Source: Thermus filiformis (GTDB lineage Bacteria; Deinococcota; Deinococci; Deinococcales; Thermaceae). From it: a stretch of DNA of 64,000 bases. The stretch lies in contig NZ_JPSL02000039.1 of assembly GCF_000771745.2 (NCBI RefSeq), positions 186,001 to 250,000 on the forward strand. The letters are read 5' to 3'. The notes under the pieces were generated by a model. It had not been told where the DNA came from. It ran no database searches and worked only from the letters and a program-made list of their open reading frames with translations. A program made the position numbers and the translations under genes. How positions within the stretch are numbered: the first letter of the stretch is position 1; each line of letters opens with the position of its first letter. This document shows positions 8,563-18,742 of this stretch, piece by piece.

Positions 8563-11500
8563 ATGGTGGAGGTTCACACCTGTAGCCCCGGCTGCCGCCA
8601 CCACCTGGGGGGGGCGGGTTGGGGAGACGCCCCTCTTTTGCGGCTCGGGTACAACAAGGAGGCCCGGGCCCGGCGCTTTCCCTACCTGAGGGCCCTTTCC
8701 CAGCGGGTCCTGGTCTTTGACGGGGCCATGGGCACCGAGCTCCAGAAGCGGGACCTCACCCCGGAGGACTACGGGGAGGAGGCCTATTACGGCTGCCCCG
8801 AGGTGCTGAACCGCACCCGGCCCGACGTGGTCCGGGAGATCCACCTGAGCTACCTCGAGGCCGGGGCCGAGGTGATTGAGACCAACTCCTTCGGGGCCCT
8901 GCGCCACGTCCTGGCGGAGTACGGCCTGGGGGAGGAGGCGGAGGAGCTGGCCTACCGGGCGGCCCGGATCGCCAAGGAGGCGGCCGAGCCCTACGGGGCT
9001 TTCGTGGCGGGGGCCTTGGGCCCCGGGACCAAGCTCGTCTCCCTGGGCCAGATCTCCTGGGAGGAGCTCTTTTCCGCCTACAAGGAGGCGGTGCGGGGCC
9101 TCGTCCGGGGGGGTGTGGACCTCATCCTCCTGGAGACCGCCCAGGACATCCTCCAGGTCCGGTGCGCCGTCTTGGCGGCCCGGGAGGCCATGGCCGAGCT
9201 GGGGGTGGAGCTTCCCCTCCAGGTCCAGGTGACCTTTGAGGCCACGGGGACGATGCTGGTAGGCACGGACGAGCAGGCGGCCCTGGCGGCCTTGGAGAGC
9301 CTGCCCATAGACGTGGTGGGGATGAACTGCGCCACCGGCCCCGACCTGATGGACGCCAAGATCCGCTACTTCGCCCAGGAGAGCACCCGCTTCGTGGCCT
9401 GCCTGCCCAACGCCGGTCTGCCCAGGAATGAGGGGGGAAGGGTGGTCTACGACCTCACCCCCGAGGAGCTTGCCCGCTGGCACCTCAAGTTCGTCACCGA
9501 GTACGGGGTGAACGCCGTGGGAGGGTGCTGCGGCACCGGCCCGGAGCACATCCGGAAGGTGGCGGAGGCGGTGGGGGGAAGGCCCTCCCCCGTCCACAAG
9601 ACCGCCTTTCCCCCCCAGGTGGCCTCCTTGTACCAGGCCGTCCCCTTGCGGCAGGAGACGAGCCTCCTCCTGGTGGGGGAAAGGCTCAACGCCACGGGGA
9701 GCAAGCGCTTCCGGGAGCTCCTGTTCGCGGGGGACCTGGAGGGCATCCTGGCCCTGGCCCAGGAGCAGGTGGCGGAGGGGGCGCACGTGCTGGACCTTTC
9801 CGTGGCCTGGACGGGGCGGGACGAGCTCGAGGACATGAAGCGGGTCCTCTCCAAGCTCGCCACCGGGGTGACCGTCCCCTTCATGGTGGACTCCACCAGC
9901 CCCGAGGTGATGGAGGAGGCCCTGAAGCGCCTGCCCGGCCGGGCGATCCTGAACTCGGCCAACCTGGAGGACGGCCTGGAGAAGTTTGACCGGGTGGCCT
10001 CCCTGGCCAAGGCCCACGGGGCGGCCCTGGTGGCCCTGGCCATAGACGAGGAGGGGATGGCCAAGACCCGGGTCAAGAAGGTGGAGGTGGCCCTCCGCAT
10101 GTACGAGCGGCTCACCGAGCACCACGGCCTCCGCCCGGAGGACCTCCTCTTTGACCTCCTCACCTTCCCCATCACCCAGGGGGACGAGGAGACGCGGCCC
10201 CTGGCCCGGGAGACCCTTCTGGCCCTGGAGGAGCTAAGGGAGCGGCTTCCCGGGGTGGGGTTCGTTTTGGGGGTCTCCAACGTCTCCTTCGGCCTCAAGC
10301 CCAAGGCCCGCCGGGTGCTGAACTCCGTCTTCCTGGACGAGGCCCGCAAGAAGGGGCTTACCGCGGCCATCGTGGACGCGGGCAAGATCCTTCCCATAAG
10401 CCAGATCCCCGAGGAGGCCTACGCTTTGGCCTTGGACCTCATCTACGACCGCCGGGAGGGCCAGGACCCCCTCTTCGCCTTCATCCGCTTTTTTGAGGAG
10501 CATAAAGAGGTCCTCGCCGAGGACAAGGAGGCTTTCCAGGCCCTGCCGGTGGAGGAGCGGCTCAGGCGCCGCGTTTTGGAGGGAAAGCGGGTGGGGCTGG
10601 AGGAGGACCTGGCGGAGGCCCTGGGGCGGATGCGCCCCTTGGAGATCATCAACGGCCCCCTCCTCGAGGCCATGAAGGAGGTGGGGGAGCTGTTCGGGGC
10701 GGGGAAGATGCAGCTTCCCTTCGTCCTCCAGGCCGCCGAGGTGATGAAGCAGGCCGTGGCCTACCTCGAGCCCCACATGGAGAAGAAGGGCGAGGGCAAG
10801 GGGAAGCTGGTCCTGGCCACGGTCAAGGGGGACGTGCACGACATCGGCAAGAACCTGGTGGACATCATCCTCACCAACAACGGCTACACCGTCTACAACC
10901 TGGGCATCAAGGTGCCCATAGAAGAGATGCTGAAGGCGGTGGACGAGGTGAAGCCCCACGCCCTGGGCATGTCCGGGCTTCTCGTGAAGAGCACCCAGGT
11001 GATGAAGGAGAACCTGGAGTACATGCGGGCGCGGGGGTACACCCTCCCGGTGATTCTGGGCGGGGCGGCCCTCACCCGGGCCTACGTGGAGGAGCTCCGG
11101 TCCATCTACCCGGAGGTCTACTACGCCGAGGACGCCTTTGAGGGCCTGGCCCTGATGGAGGAGCTCACCGGCCACCGGCCCAAGGACCTCACCCTAAGGC
11201 GCGCGAGGACCACGCGGAAGGAGGCCCCCGCCCCCAGGTCCAAGCCTGTCTCCCCCGCGCCCGACCTGCCCCGCCCCCCCTTCTTCGGGGTGCGGGTGGA
11301 GGAGGGGTTGGACCTGGCCACCATCGCCCACTACGTGAACCGGCTCGCCCTCTACCGGGGCCAGTGGGGGTTCTCCCGGGGTGGGCTTTCCCGGGAGGAG
11401 TGGGAGGCCTACGTGAAGCGGGAGGCCGACCCCGTCTTCCGGCGCCTCCTGGCCGAGGCCATGGCGGAGGGGTGGCTCAGGCCCCGGGTCCTCTACGGCT

Positions 11501-12099
11501 TCTTCCCCGTGGCCCGGGAGGGGGAGGAGCTTTGGGTCTATTCTCCTGAGGGGGAGCTTTTGGAGAAACTCCGCTTTCCCCGGCAAAGGGGCGGAGGGAT
11601 CTCCCTCGTGGACTACTTCCGGCCCCGCTTCGCCGAGCCCCTTTCGGACGAGGCGGACTGGCTTCCCGGCTACGAGGAGGGGGCGCGGGACGTCCTGGGG
11701 GTCCAGCTGGTCACCATGGGGGAGGAGCCCAAGCGAAAGGCCGAGGCCCTCTACCGGGAGGGCCGCTACCAGGACTACCTGTTCGTCCACGGCTTCGCGG
11801 TGGAGATGACCGAGGCCCTGGCCGAGTACTGGCACAAGAGGATGCGGCAGATGTGGGGGATCGCCGGCCAGGACGCCCCGGAGATCCGAAGGCTCTTCCA
11901 GCAGGAGTACCGGGGGGCCCGCTACTCCTTCGGCTACCCCGCCTGCCCCGACCTCGCGGACCAGGCCAAGCTGGACCGGCTCATGGACTTTTCCCGCATC
12001 GGGGTGCGGCTCACGGAGAACTACCAGCTGGACCCCGAGCACAGCACCAGCGCCCTGGTGGTCCACCACCCCGAGGCCCGCTACTTCAGCGTGGACTAG
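8563..12099 (+). CDS. metH: Cobalamin-dependent methionine synthase
   Basis: Transfers methyl groups from methyltetrahydrofolate through B12 to homocysteine. All four modules are visible: the homocysteine domain (VLVFDGAMGTELQKR; zinc ligands in GMNCATGP and GGCCGTGP), the pterin-binding barrel (about residues 360-620), the B12 domain with VKGDVHDIGKN (the His that ligates cobalt), and the C-terminal SAM-activation domain with RYSFGYPACPD. The first about 45 residues before the homocysteine domain look unlike the family. TAAACT lies 8 nt before ATG 8563, favouring a leaderless start there; TTG 8638 is the alternative. Product is sure, start is not. Confidence 0.95.
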   Translation: MVEVHTCSPGCRHHLGGAGWGDAPLLRLGYNKEARARRFPYLRALSQRVLVFDGAMGTELQKRDLTPEDYGEEAYYGCPEVLNRTRPDVVREIHLSYLEAGAEVIETNSFGALRHVLAEYGLGEEAEELAYRAARIAKEAAEPYGAFVAGALGPGTKLVSLGQISWEELFSAYKEAVRGLVRGGVDLILLETAQDILQVRCAVLAAREAMAELGVELPLQVQVTFEATGTMLVGTDEQAALAALESLPIDVVGMNCATGPDLMDAKIRYFAQESTRFVACLPNAGLPRNEGGRVVYDLTPEELARWHLKFVTEYGVNAVGGCCGTGPEHIRKVAEAVGGRPSPVHKTAFPPQVASLYQAVPLRQETSLLLVGERLNATGSKRFRELLFAGDLEGILALAQEQVAEGAHVLDLSVAWTGRDELEDMKRVLSKLATGVTVPFMVDSTSPEVMEEALKRLPGRAILNSANLEDGLEKFDRVASLAKAHGAALVALAIDEEGMAKTRVKKVEVALRMYERLTEHHGLRPEDLLFDLLTFPITQGDEETRPLARETLLALEELRERLPGVGFVLGVSNVSFGLKPKARRVLNSVFLDEARKKGLTAAIVDAGKILPISQIPEEAYALALDLIYDRREGQDPLFAFIRFFEEHKEVLAEDKEAFQALPVEERLRRRVLEGKRVGLEEDLAEALGRMRPLEIINGPLLEAMKEVGELFGAGKMQLPFVLQAAEVMKQAVAYLEPHMEKKGEGKGKLVLATVKGDVHDIGKNLVDIILTNNGYTVYNLGIKVPIEEMLKAVDEVKPHALGMSGLLVKSTQVMKENLEYMRARGYTLPVILGGAALTRAYVEELRSIYPEVYYAEDAFEGLALMEELTGHRPKDLTLRRARTTRKEAPAPRSKPVSPAPDLPRPPFFGVRVEEGLDLATIAHYVNRLALYRGQWGFSRGGLSREEWEAYVKREADPVFRRLLAEAMAEGWLRPRVLYGFFPVAREGEELWVYSPEGELLEKLRFPRQRGGGISLVDYFRPRFAEPLSDEADWLPGYEEGARDVLGVQLVTMGEEPKRKAEALYREGRYQDYLFVHGFAVEMTEALAEYWHKRMRQMWGIAGQDAPEIRRLFQQEYRGARYSFGYPACPDLADQAKLDRLMDFSRIGVRLTENYQLDPEHSTSALVVHHPEARYFSVD

Positions 12100-12186
12100 G
12101 GGCTCCCACGGGATTTATACCCTTTTCTGCCACTTCCTTCGCATGCGCGGCTTGGTCATGGGGCTTGGGAAAGACTTTACCGGGGC

Positions 12187-12219
12187 CCCCAGCTTGGCGC
12201 AAGCCAAGCTGGGGTGGTT
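12187..12219 (+). repeat. Hairpin repeat element, copy 2 (metH terminator, first of a tandem pair)
   Basis: 12-bp stem 12187-12198 with 12203-12214, GCAA tetraloop, tail TGGTTTA. The stem sequence is the AGCTTGG/CCAAGCT version, as in copy 1. It is preceded by a conserved leader starting at CGCAT (12142) and running through GGCTTGGGAAAG to TTTACCGGGGCC. It serves as terminator for rightward metH. Confidence 0.85.
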
Positions 12220-12228
12220 TACCGGGGC

Positions 12229-12264
12229 CCCCATCCTGGCGCAAGCCAGGATGGGGTGGTATTA
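12229..12264 (+). repeat. Hairpin repeat element, copy 3 (second of a tandem pair)
   Basis: Stem 12229-12240 with 12245-12256, GCAA loop, tail TGGTATTA. The stem carries the variant ATCCTGG/CCAGGAT, so both arms changed together relative to copy 2. It repeats the TTTACCGGGGCCCC unit immediately after copy 2 and ends just before the stop codon of the convergent Uma2-type gene. Confidence 0.85.
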
Positions 12265-12267
12265 GCC

Positions 12268-12789
12268 CTAAACCCACCAGACCACCTTCCGGGTGGGGAA
12301 GGCCCGGGGGGCCACCGCCTCCCCCTTGGGGTGGCGCTCCGGGAGGTAGTGGGGGAAGGCGTAGACCTCGAGGACCTCCTCCAGAAGGTTCACGATCCAG
12401 ACCTCGGGAACCCCCGCCTTCTGGTAGAGGGGGAGCTTCAGCCCCCGGTCCTGGACCAGGGTGCTGTCGGAGACCTCCACCACCAAAAGGGCGTCCTCGG
12501 GGGTGGGGTCCTTGTCCCGGTAGGCCTCCAGGGGCGGGCGCAGGAGGGCCAGGTTGGGCACGGGCTCGGAGACCTCGGAAAGGAGGAGGGGGCACTGGAC
12601 CATGACCACGGCCTCGTTGCCCAGGGCTTCCTGAAACGTCCGGTCCAGGTGCATTACGTAAAGCCTGTGCTTTTTCCCCATGGGGAGCGTGGCGTAGACC
12701 TCCCCCTCCAGAAGCTCCACCCGCTCGGGGAGGGCCCCGGCCTCGTAGGCCCTGTGGTAGGCCTCCACGGTGAAGCGGTGCTTGACCAT
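12268..12789 (-). CDS. Uma2 family restriction-endonuclease-fold protein
   Basis: A 173-residue protein of the Uma2/DUF820 type: RVELLEGEVYATLPMGKKH near the start and ALLVVEVSDSTLVQDRGLK (the D/E-x-K-like region of the PD-(D/E)XK fold), followed by YQKAGVPEVWIVNL, a family hallmark. These proteins occur in many copies in Thermus and cyanobacteria, and their function is unknown. ATG 12789 is preferred over an upstream frame that runs antisense to pabB: homology starts there, and GGGGCGAGG plus a TATAGT box lie just upstream. Its -10 box overlaps that of divergent pabB. Confidence 0.82.
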   Translation of the reverse strand: MVKHRFTVEAYHRAYEAGALPERVELLEGEVYATLPMGKKHRLYVMHLDRTFQEALGNEAVVMVQCPLLLSEVSEPVPNLALLRPPLEAYRDKDPTPEDALLVVEVSDSTLVQDRGLKLPLYQKAGVPEVWIVNLLEEVLEVYAFPHYLPERHPKGEAVAPRAFPTRKVVWWV

Positions 12790-12799
12790 CCTCGCCCCC

Positions 12800-12807
12800 A
12801 CTATACT
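12800..12807. promoter_or_regulatory. Overlapping divergent -10 elements of Uma2 gene and pabB
   Basis: The octamer ACTATACT contains TATACT on the plus strand (12802-12807, 6 nt before the pabB GTG) and TATAGT on the minus strand (12800-12805, 10 nt before the Uma2 ATG). The two promoters share four base pairs, so they cannot be opened independently. Confidence 0.55.
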
Positions 12808-12813
12808 GCGCCT

Positions 12814-14679
12814 GTGGCCGGCGGTCTTCTCGCGCTCTACCACGCCGCCCGGGGCTTGGGCCTGAGGCCCGCCCTCCTCGAGTCCCTGGGGCCGAGGACC
12901 CCCTTCGGCCGCCTTTCCCTTCTGGGGGTGCGGCCCCGGCACCGCCTCGAGGTCTGGGAGGGGCGGCTCTACCTGGACGGGAGGCGGGTGGGGGAGGCCC
13001 AAGAGGTCTTCCGCTACCTAGAACGGGGCCTGGGGAAGGGCTTTTTCCCCGCCTGGATCGGGTTTTTCGCCTACGAGTTCGCCCGCCACCTGGGCCTCGC
13101 CGCCCACCCTCCCATGCCCGGCCTACCCGAGGCCGCCTTCTACTACTACCCACAGGGGTACGCCCTCTGGGAGGGGCGGCTTGTGGAGCGGCCCGCCCTC
13201 TCCCTGAGGCCCCAGGGGGGGCTTCCCGACCTGCCCGACCTGCCCCCACCCGTGAGCGAGTACCCCAAGGAAGCCTTCTTGGAGGGGGTCCGGGAGGTGC
13301 AGGAGCGGATCCGGGCCGGGGTGGTCTACCAGGTCAACCTCTCCCACCGCTTCCTCCTCCCCTCCCCCCTGGACCCCTTAGCCCTTTACGCCCGGCTCCG
13401 CCGGCTCAACCCCAGCCCCTTCATGGGCCTTCTGGAGGGGAAGGGGTGGGCGGTGGTCTCGGGGAGCCCGGAAAGGCTTTTCAAAAAGGTGGGCCCCCGG
13501 GTCTCGGCCCGGCCCATCGCGGGGACCAGGCCCCGGGGCAGGACGGAGGCGGAGGACCTGGCCCTGGAGGAGGAGCTCCTTTCCTCCCCCAAGGAGCGGG
13601 CGGAGCACGTGATGCTGGTGGACCTGGTGCGCAATGACCTGGCCCGGATGGCCCTCCCAGGGAGCGTGCGGGTGCGGGAGCTCTTCACGGTGGAGCGCTA
13701 CTCCCACGTGATGCACCTGGTCTCCGAGGTGGAGGCGGAAACCCCTGCCCCTTTAGGGGAGGTCTTCCGGGCCCTCTTCCCCGGGGGGACGATCACCGGG
13801 GCCCCCAAGGGGACGGTGATGGAGGCCATCCGGGACCTCGAGCCCGTGCCCCGGGGGGCCTACACGGGGAGCCTGGGCTACGTCTCGGGCCGGGGGGCGG
13901 ACTTCAACATCCTCATCCGGAGCTTCACCCAGGTGGGGGAGGCCCTCCACTTCTCCGCCGGGGCGGGGGTGGTGATCGGGAGCGACCCCGAGGCCGAGTA
14001 CCAGGAGACCCTTCACAAGGCGGAGGCCCTCCTCCTGGCCTTGCGGCAGGGGAGGCCGGGAAGCCCTCCCGCTCCGCCCAGGCCCCGGGCTTCCTGGTCC
14101 CCGCCCCGGCCCGTCTTCCGGGGGAAGGCCCGGGTCCTCTTCCTGGAGAACCGGGACTCCTTCAGCTACAACCTGGTGGACTACCTGCGGGCCCTGGGGG
14201 CGGAGGTCCGGGTGGTGGACCAGGAGGAGCCCCCCCGCCTGGAGGGGACCACCCACCTCCTGGTGGGCCCGGGGCCCAAGGACCCCTTTACCGCCGGCCG
14301 GGTCCTGGACTGGACGCGGGCGGCCCTGGAGGCGGGCCTGCCCTTTTTGGGGGTCTGCCTGGGCCACCAGGCCCTGGGGGTCCTCCTGGGGGGGCGGCTG
14401 TACCGGGCGCGGCCGGTGCACGGGGAGGCCCACCTCGTCCACCACACGGGAGAGGGGCTGTTCTTGGGGCTTCCCAGCCCCCTGGCCTTCACCCGGTACC
14501 ACTCCCTGGCCGTCCGGGACCCCCGGGCCAAGGTCCTGGCCTGGACGGAGGACGGGGTCGTTCAGGCCCTTTGGGACGGGAGGGTGGCCTTCGGGGTCCA
14601 GTTCCACCCAGAAAGCCTCCTTTCCGAGTGGGGCATGGTCCTTCTGGCCCGGTTTCTGGAGGTGGGGCGTGCGGGATGA
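12814..14679 (+). CDS. pabB: Fused aminodeoxychorismate synthase (component I-glutaminase), PabB-PabA type
   Basis: Converts chorismate and glutamine to 4-amino-4-deoxychorismate for folate. Of 621 residues, about 1-410 are the chorismate-binding component (SRPIAGTRPRGR-type loop, LVDLVRNDLAR, GGTITGAPK), and about 430-621 a class I glutamine amidotransferase with GVCLGHQ (catalytic Cys) and VQFHPES (catalytic His). The loop has Ala (PIAGT) where E. coli PabB has a catalytic Lys, as in TrpE, so anthranilate synthase is an alternative; the directly overlapping pabC favours folate. GTG 12814 has TATACT 6 nt before it, suggesting a leaderless mRNA. Confidence 0.85.
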   Translation: MAGGLLALYHAARGLGLRPALLESLGPRTPFGRLSLLGVRPRHRLEVWEGRLYLDGRRVGEAQEVFRYLERGLGKGFFPAWIGFFAYEFARHLGLAAHPPMPGLPEAAFYYYPQGYALWEGRLVERPALSLRPQGGLPDLPDLPPPVSEYPKEAFLEGVREVQERIRAGVVYQVNLSHRFLLPSPLDPLALYARLRRLNPSPFMGLLEGKGWAVVSGSPERLFKKVGPRVSARPIAGTRPRGRTEAEDLALEEELLSSPKERAEHVMLVDLVRNDLARMALPGSVRVRELFTVERYSHVMHLVSEVEAETPAPLGEVFRALFPGGTITGAPKGTVMEAIRDLEPVPRGAYTGSLGYVSGRGADFNILIRSFTQVGEALHFSAGAGVVIGSDPEAEYQETLHKAEALLLALRQGRPGSPPAPPRPRASWSPPRPVFRGKARVLFLENRDSFSYNLVDYLRALGAEVRVVDQEEPPRLEGTTHLLVGPGPKDPFTAGRVLDWTRAALEAGLPFLGVCLGHQALGVLLGGRLYRARPVHGEAHLVHHTGEGLFLGLPSPLAFTRYHSLAVRDPRAKVLAWTEDGVVQALWDGRVAFGVQFHPESLLSEWGMVLLARFLEVGRAG

Positions 14680-15394
14680 GGGGAGGAGGGCGTTCTATCT
14701 GGGCGAGCCCTTTGAGGGGCCGGCCTCCGGATTTTTCCTGGGCTTCAGCGTCTTCACCACCGTGCGCCTCGAGCCCCATCCCCTCTGGCTTCCCGAGCAC
14801 CTGGACCGGCTCCGGGCCCACGCGGAAGCCCTGGGGCTCGCCTACCCCGGCCACCGGGCCTTTGAGCGGGACCTGGAGCGGCTCCAGGGCCCCCTCCTGG
14901 TCCGGCTGATGGTGGGGGAGGGGGGGTATCTCACGGAGGCGCGGCCCTTCCGCCCGCCCCCGGCCTCGGCCTACCGGGAGGGGGTCCGGGTCTGGCCGAG
15001 CCGGCACCGGACCCATCCCCTCCTGGGCCGGTACAAGACCGGGGCCTACCTCCCCTACCTCCTGGCCCAGCGGGAGGCCCAGCGGGAGGGGGCCTTTGAG
15101 GCTCTGCTCCAAGACCCCTACGGCTTCCTGGTGGACGGGAGCCGCACCAGCCCCCTCTTTTACCGGGAGGGGGTCTTCTACCTGCCCGAGGGGGGGCTGG
15201 AGGGGATCACCCGGAGGAAGGTCCTGGAGCGGGCCCAGAGGGAGGGGTTCAAGGTGGTGCGGAGGAGGATGCGCCGGGGGGAGGGGCTCCTTCTCCTTGC
15301 GGGGACGGGGGTGGGCCTCCTGCCCGCGGGGCCTCCCCCGCCCGAGCTCTGGCCCTTGGTCCTGGAGTTCCGCCCCCGGTATACTGGGGAGTAG
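14669..15394 (+). CDS. pabC: Aminodeoxychorismate lyase (class IV PLP enzyme)
   Basis: Releases pyruvate from aminodeoxychorismate to give p-aminobenzoate. A 241-residue fold-type IV PLP protein: GFSVFTTVRLEPHPLWLPEH at the start, the PLP-binding Lys in LLGRYKTGAYLP, and SRTSPLFYREGVFYLP later. It starts at GTG 14669, overlapping the pabB fusion by 11 nt, so it is coupled to it. The family also includes branched-chain and D-amino acid aminotransferases, and the neighbour decides the call. Confidence 0.85.
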   Translation: MRDEGRRAFYLGEPFEGPASGFFLGFSVFTTVRLEPHPLWLPEHLDRLRAHAEALGLAYPGHRAFERDLERLQGPLLVRLMVGEGGYLTEARPFRPPPASAYREGVRVWPSRHRTHPLLGRYKTGAYLPYLLAQREAQREGAFEALLQDPYGFLVDGSRTSPLFYREGVFYLPEGGLEGITRRKVLERAQREGFKVVRRRMRRGEGLLLLAGTGVGLLPAGPPPPELWPLVLEFRPRYTGE

Positions 15395-15462
15395 GCCCTG
15401 GGGTCTTCCCCTGGGCTCGAGGTCTTTTCGTGTCATAACGGCCTGGAAGGGGGTGCTGGAGG

Positions 15463-15936
15463 ATGAAGAAGCCGGTCTACCTTACGCCCGAGGGCTACAA
15501 GCGCCTGCAAGAGGAGCTGAACTACCTGAAGACCACCAAGCGGAGCGAGATCTCCCGGGACTTTGAACAGGCGCTGGAGGAGGGGGACCTGCGGGAGAAC
15601 GCCGGATACGACGAGGCCCGCCGGTCCATGTGGCAGAACGAGGCCCGGATCGCCCAGCTGGAGGACCTCCTGGCCCGGGCGGTGGTGGTGGAGGGGAACC
15701 ACGCCCCGGAGGAGGTCAGCCTGGGCACGGTGGTGGAGCTGGAGACGGAGGCGGGGGAGCGGCTCTCCCTGGCCATCGTGGGGAGCCACGAGGCGGACGT
15801 CTTCAGCGGGAAGATCTCCGACGAGTCCCCCCTGGGCCAGGCCCTCCTGGGGCGGAAGGTGGGGGACGTGGTGGAGCTTAAGGGGAAGCGGGGGGTCCAG
15901 GTCTACACCATCTTGGAGATCAAGCCCCTCACTTAG
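15463..15936 (+). CDS. greA: Transcription elongation factor GreA
   Basis: Rescues backtracked RNA polymerase by stimulating transcript cleavage. The 157-residue protein has an N-terminal coiled coil with the acidic tip motif EEGDLRENAGYDEARR (the Asp-Glu pair that positions Mg2+) and a C-terminal FKBP-like domain (DESPLGQALLGRKVGD). ATG 15463 follows AAGGGGGTG. The end overlaps the convergent CDF transporter by 8 nt. Its antagonist Gfh1 is encoded 2.3 kb away on the other strand. Confidence 0.95.
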   Translation: MKKPVYLTPEGYKRLQEELNYLKTTKRSEISRDFEQALEEGDLRENAGYDEARRSMWQNEARIAQLEDLLARAVVVEGNHAPEEVSLGTVVELETEAGERLSLAIVGSHEADVFSGKISDESPLGQALLGRKVGDVVELKGKRGVQVYTILEIKPLT

Positions 15937-16795
15937 GCCCCCTGGCCTCCTTCTCCGGCTCCACGTGGATGGTGACCTCCACCCCGGGGAGGGCCTCCTT
16001 CAGCCGGGCCTCGAGCTCGTCGCAAAGGCGGTGGGCCTCCTCCACCGGCATCCGGCCCGGCACCACCAGGTGGAGCTCCACGAAGCTCCGGGGGCCGGCC
16101 CGCCGGGTCTTGACGTCGTGCACCTCCAAGGCCCCGGGGGGAAGCTGGCTCAGGGCGGCCTCGAGGCGGCCCTTCTCCTCCTCCGGGAGGCCCTCGTCCA
16201 TCAGCCCCCCCACGGAGTGGCGGACCAGGCGGAAGCCCATGAAGAGGATGTTCACCGCCACCAGGAGGGCGAGGAGGGGGTCCAGGACCCAGAGCCCCGT
16301 CCAGGTGGCGAGCCCTACGCCGGCCAGAACCCCCAAGGAGGTCAGGACGTCGGAGAGGACGTGCCGCCCGTCCGCCACCAGGGCGGGGGAGCGGTGGCGC
16401 CTTCCCTCCCGGATCAGGTAGAGGGCCAGGGCCAGGTTGACCCCCCCCGCCAAAGCGCTCACCAGAAGCCCCGGCCCCACCCCCTCCAGGGGGAGGGGCC
16501 GCACCAGGCGGGGCAGGGCCTCCCTCAGGATGGAAAGGGCGGCCAGGACCACCAGGACCCCCTCAAAGACGGCGGAGAAGTACTCCGCCTTGGTGTGGCC
16601 GAAGGGGTGGTTCTCGTCCGGGGGCTTGGCCGAGACCCTTAGGGCCAGGTAGGCCGCCAGGGCCGCCACCACGTTGACGATGGACTCGAGGGCGTCCGAG
16701 AGCAGGGCCACCGAGCCGGTCAGGAGGTAGGCCAGGCCCTTCAGGGCGAAGACCAGTAGGCCCACCAGGAGGCTGACGAGGGCGGTTTTGGGCAT
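15929..16795 (-). CDS. Cation diffusion facilitator (Zn/Cd/Co-type efflux)
   Basis: A 288-residue CDF antiporter with about six membrane helices and a cytosolic C-terminal domain (about 205-288). Metal-site motifs of the family are present: LSDALES in helix 2 and ADGRHVLSDVLTS in helix 5, plus the H-x-F-G-H loop (NHPFGHTKAEY). It exports divalent metal ions in exchange for protons; the metal cannot be read from sequence. It is the last gene of gfh1-lysS-CDF, 13 nt after lysS. Confidence 0.9.
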   Translation of the reverse strand: MPKTALVSLLVGLLVFALKGLAYLLTGSVALLSDALESIVNVVAALAAYLALRVSAKPPDENHPFGHTKAEYFSAVFEGVLVVLAALSILREALPRLVRPLPLEGVGPGLLVSALAGGVNLALALYLIREGRRHRSPALVADGRHVLSDVLTSLGVLAGVGLATWTGLWVLDPLLALLVAVNILFMGFRLVRHSVGGLMDEGLPEEEKGRLEAALSQLPPGALEVHDVKTRRAGPRSFVELHLVVPGRMPVEEAHRLCDELEARLKEALPGVEVTIHVEPEKEARGPK

Positions 16796-16808
16796 CCCGC
16801 TTCTCCGG

Positions 16809-18742
<1,934 letters not shown>

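Noticed and set aside
8563-8690. Cobalamin or SAM/SAH riboswitch upstream of metH
   Set aside because: No B12 box or SAM/SAH core motifs could be matched by eye; kept only as an unexplained stretch.
12214-12813. 200-codon N-terminal extension of the pabB fusion frame
   Set aside because: It is antisense to the Uma2-type gene and has low-complexity content; the promoter and homology both point to GTG 12814.
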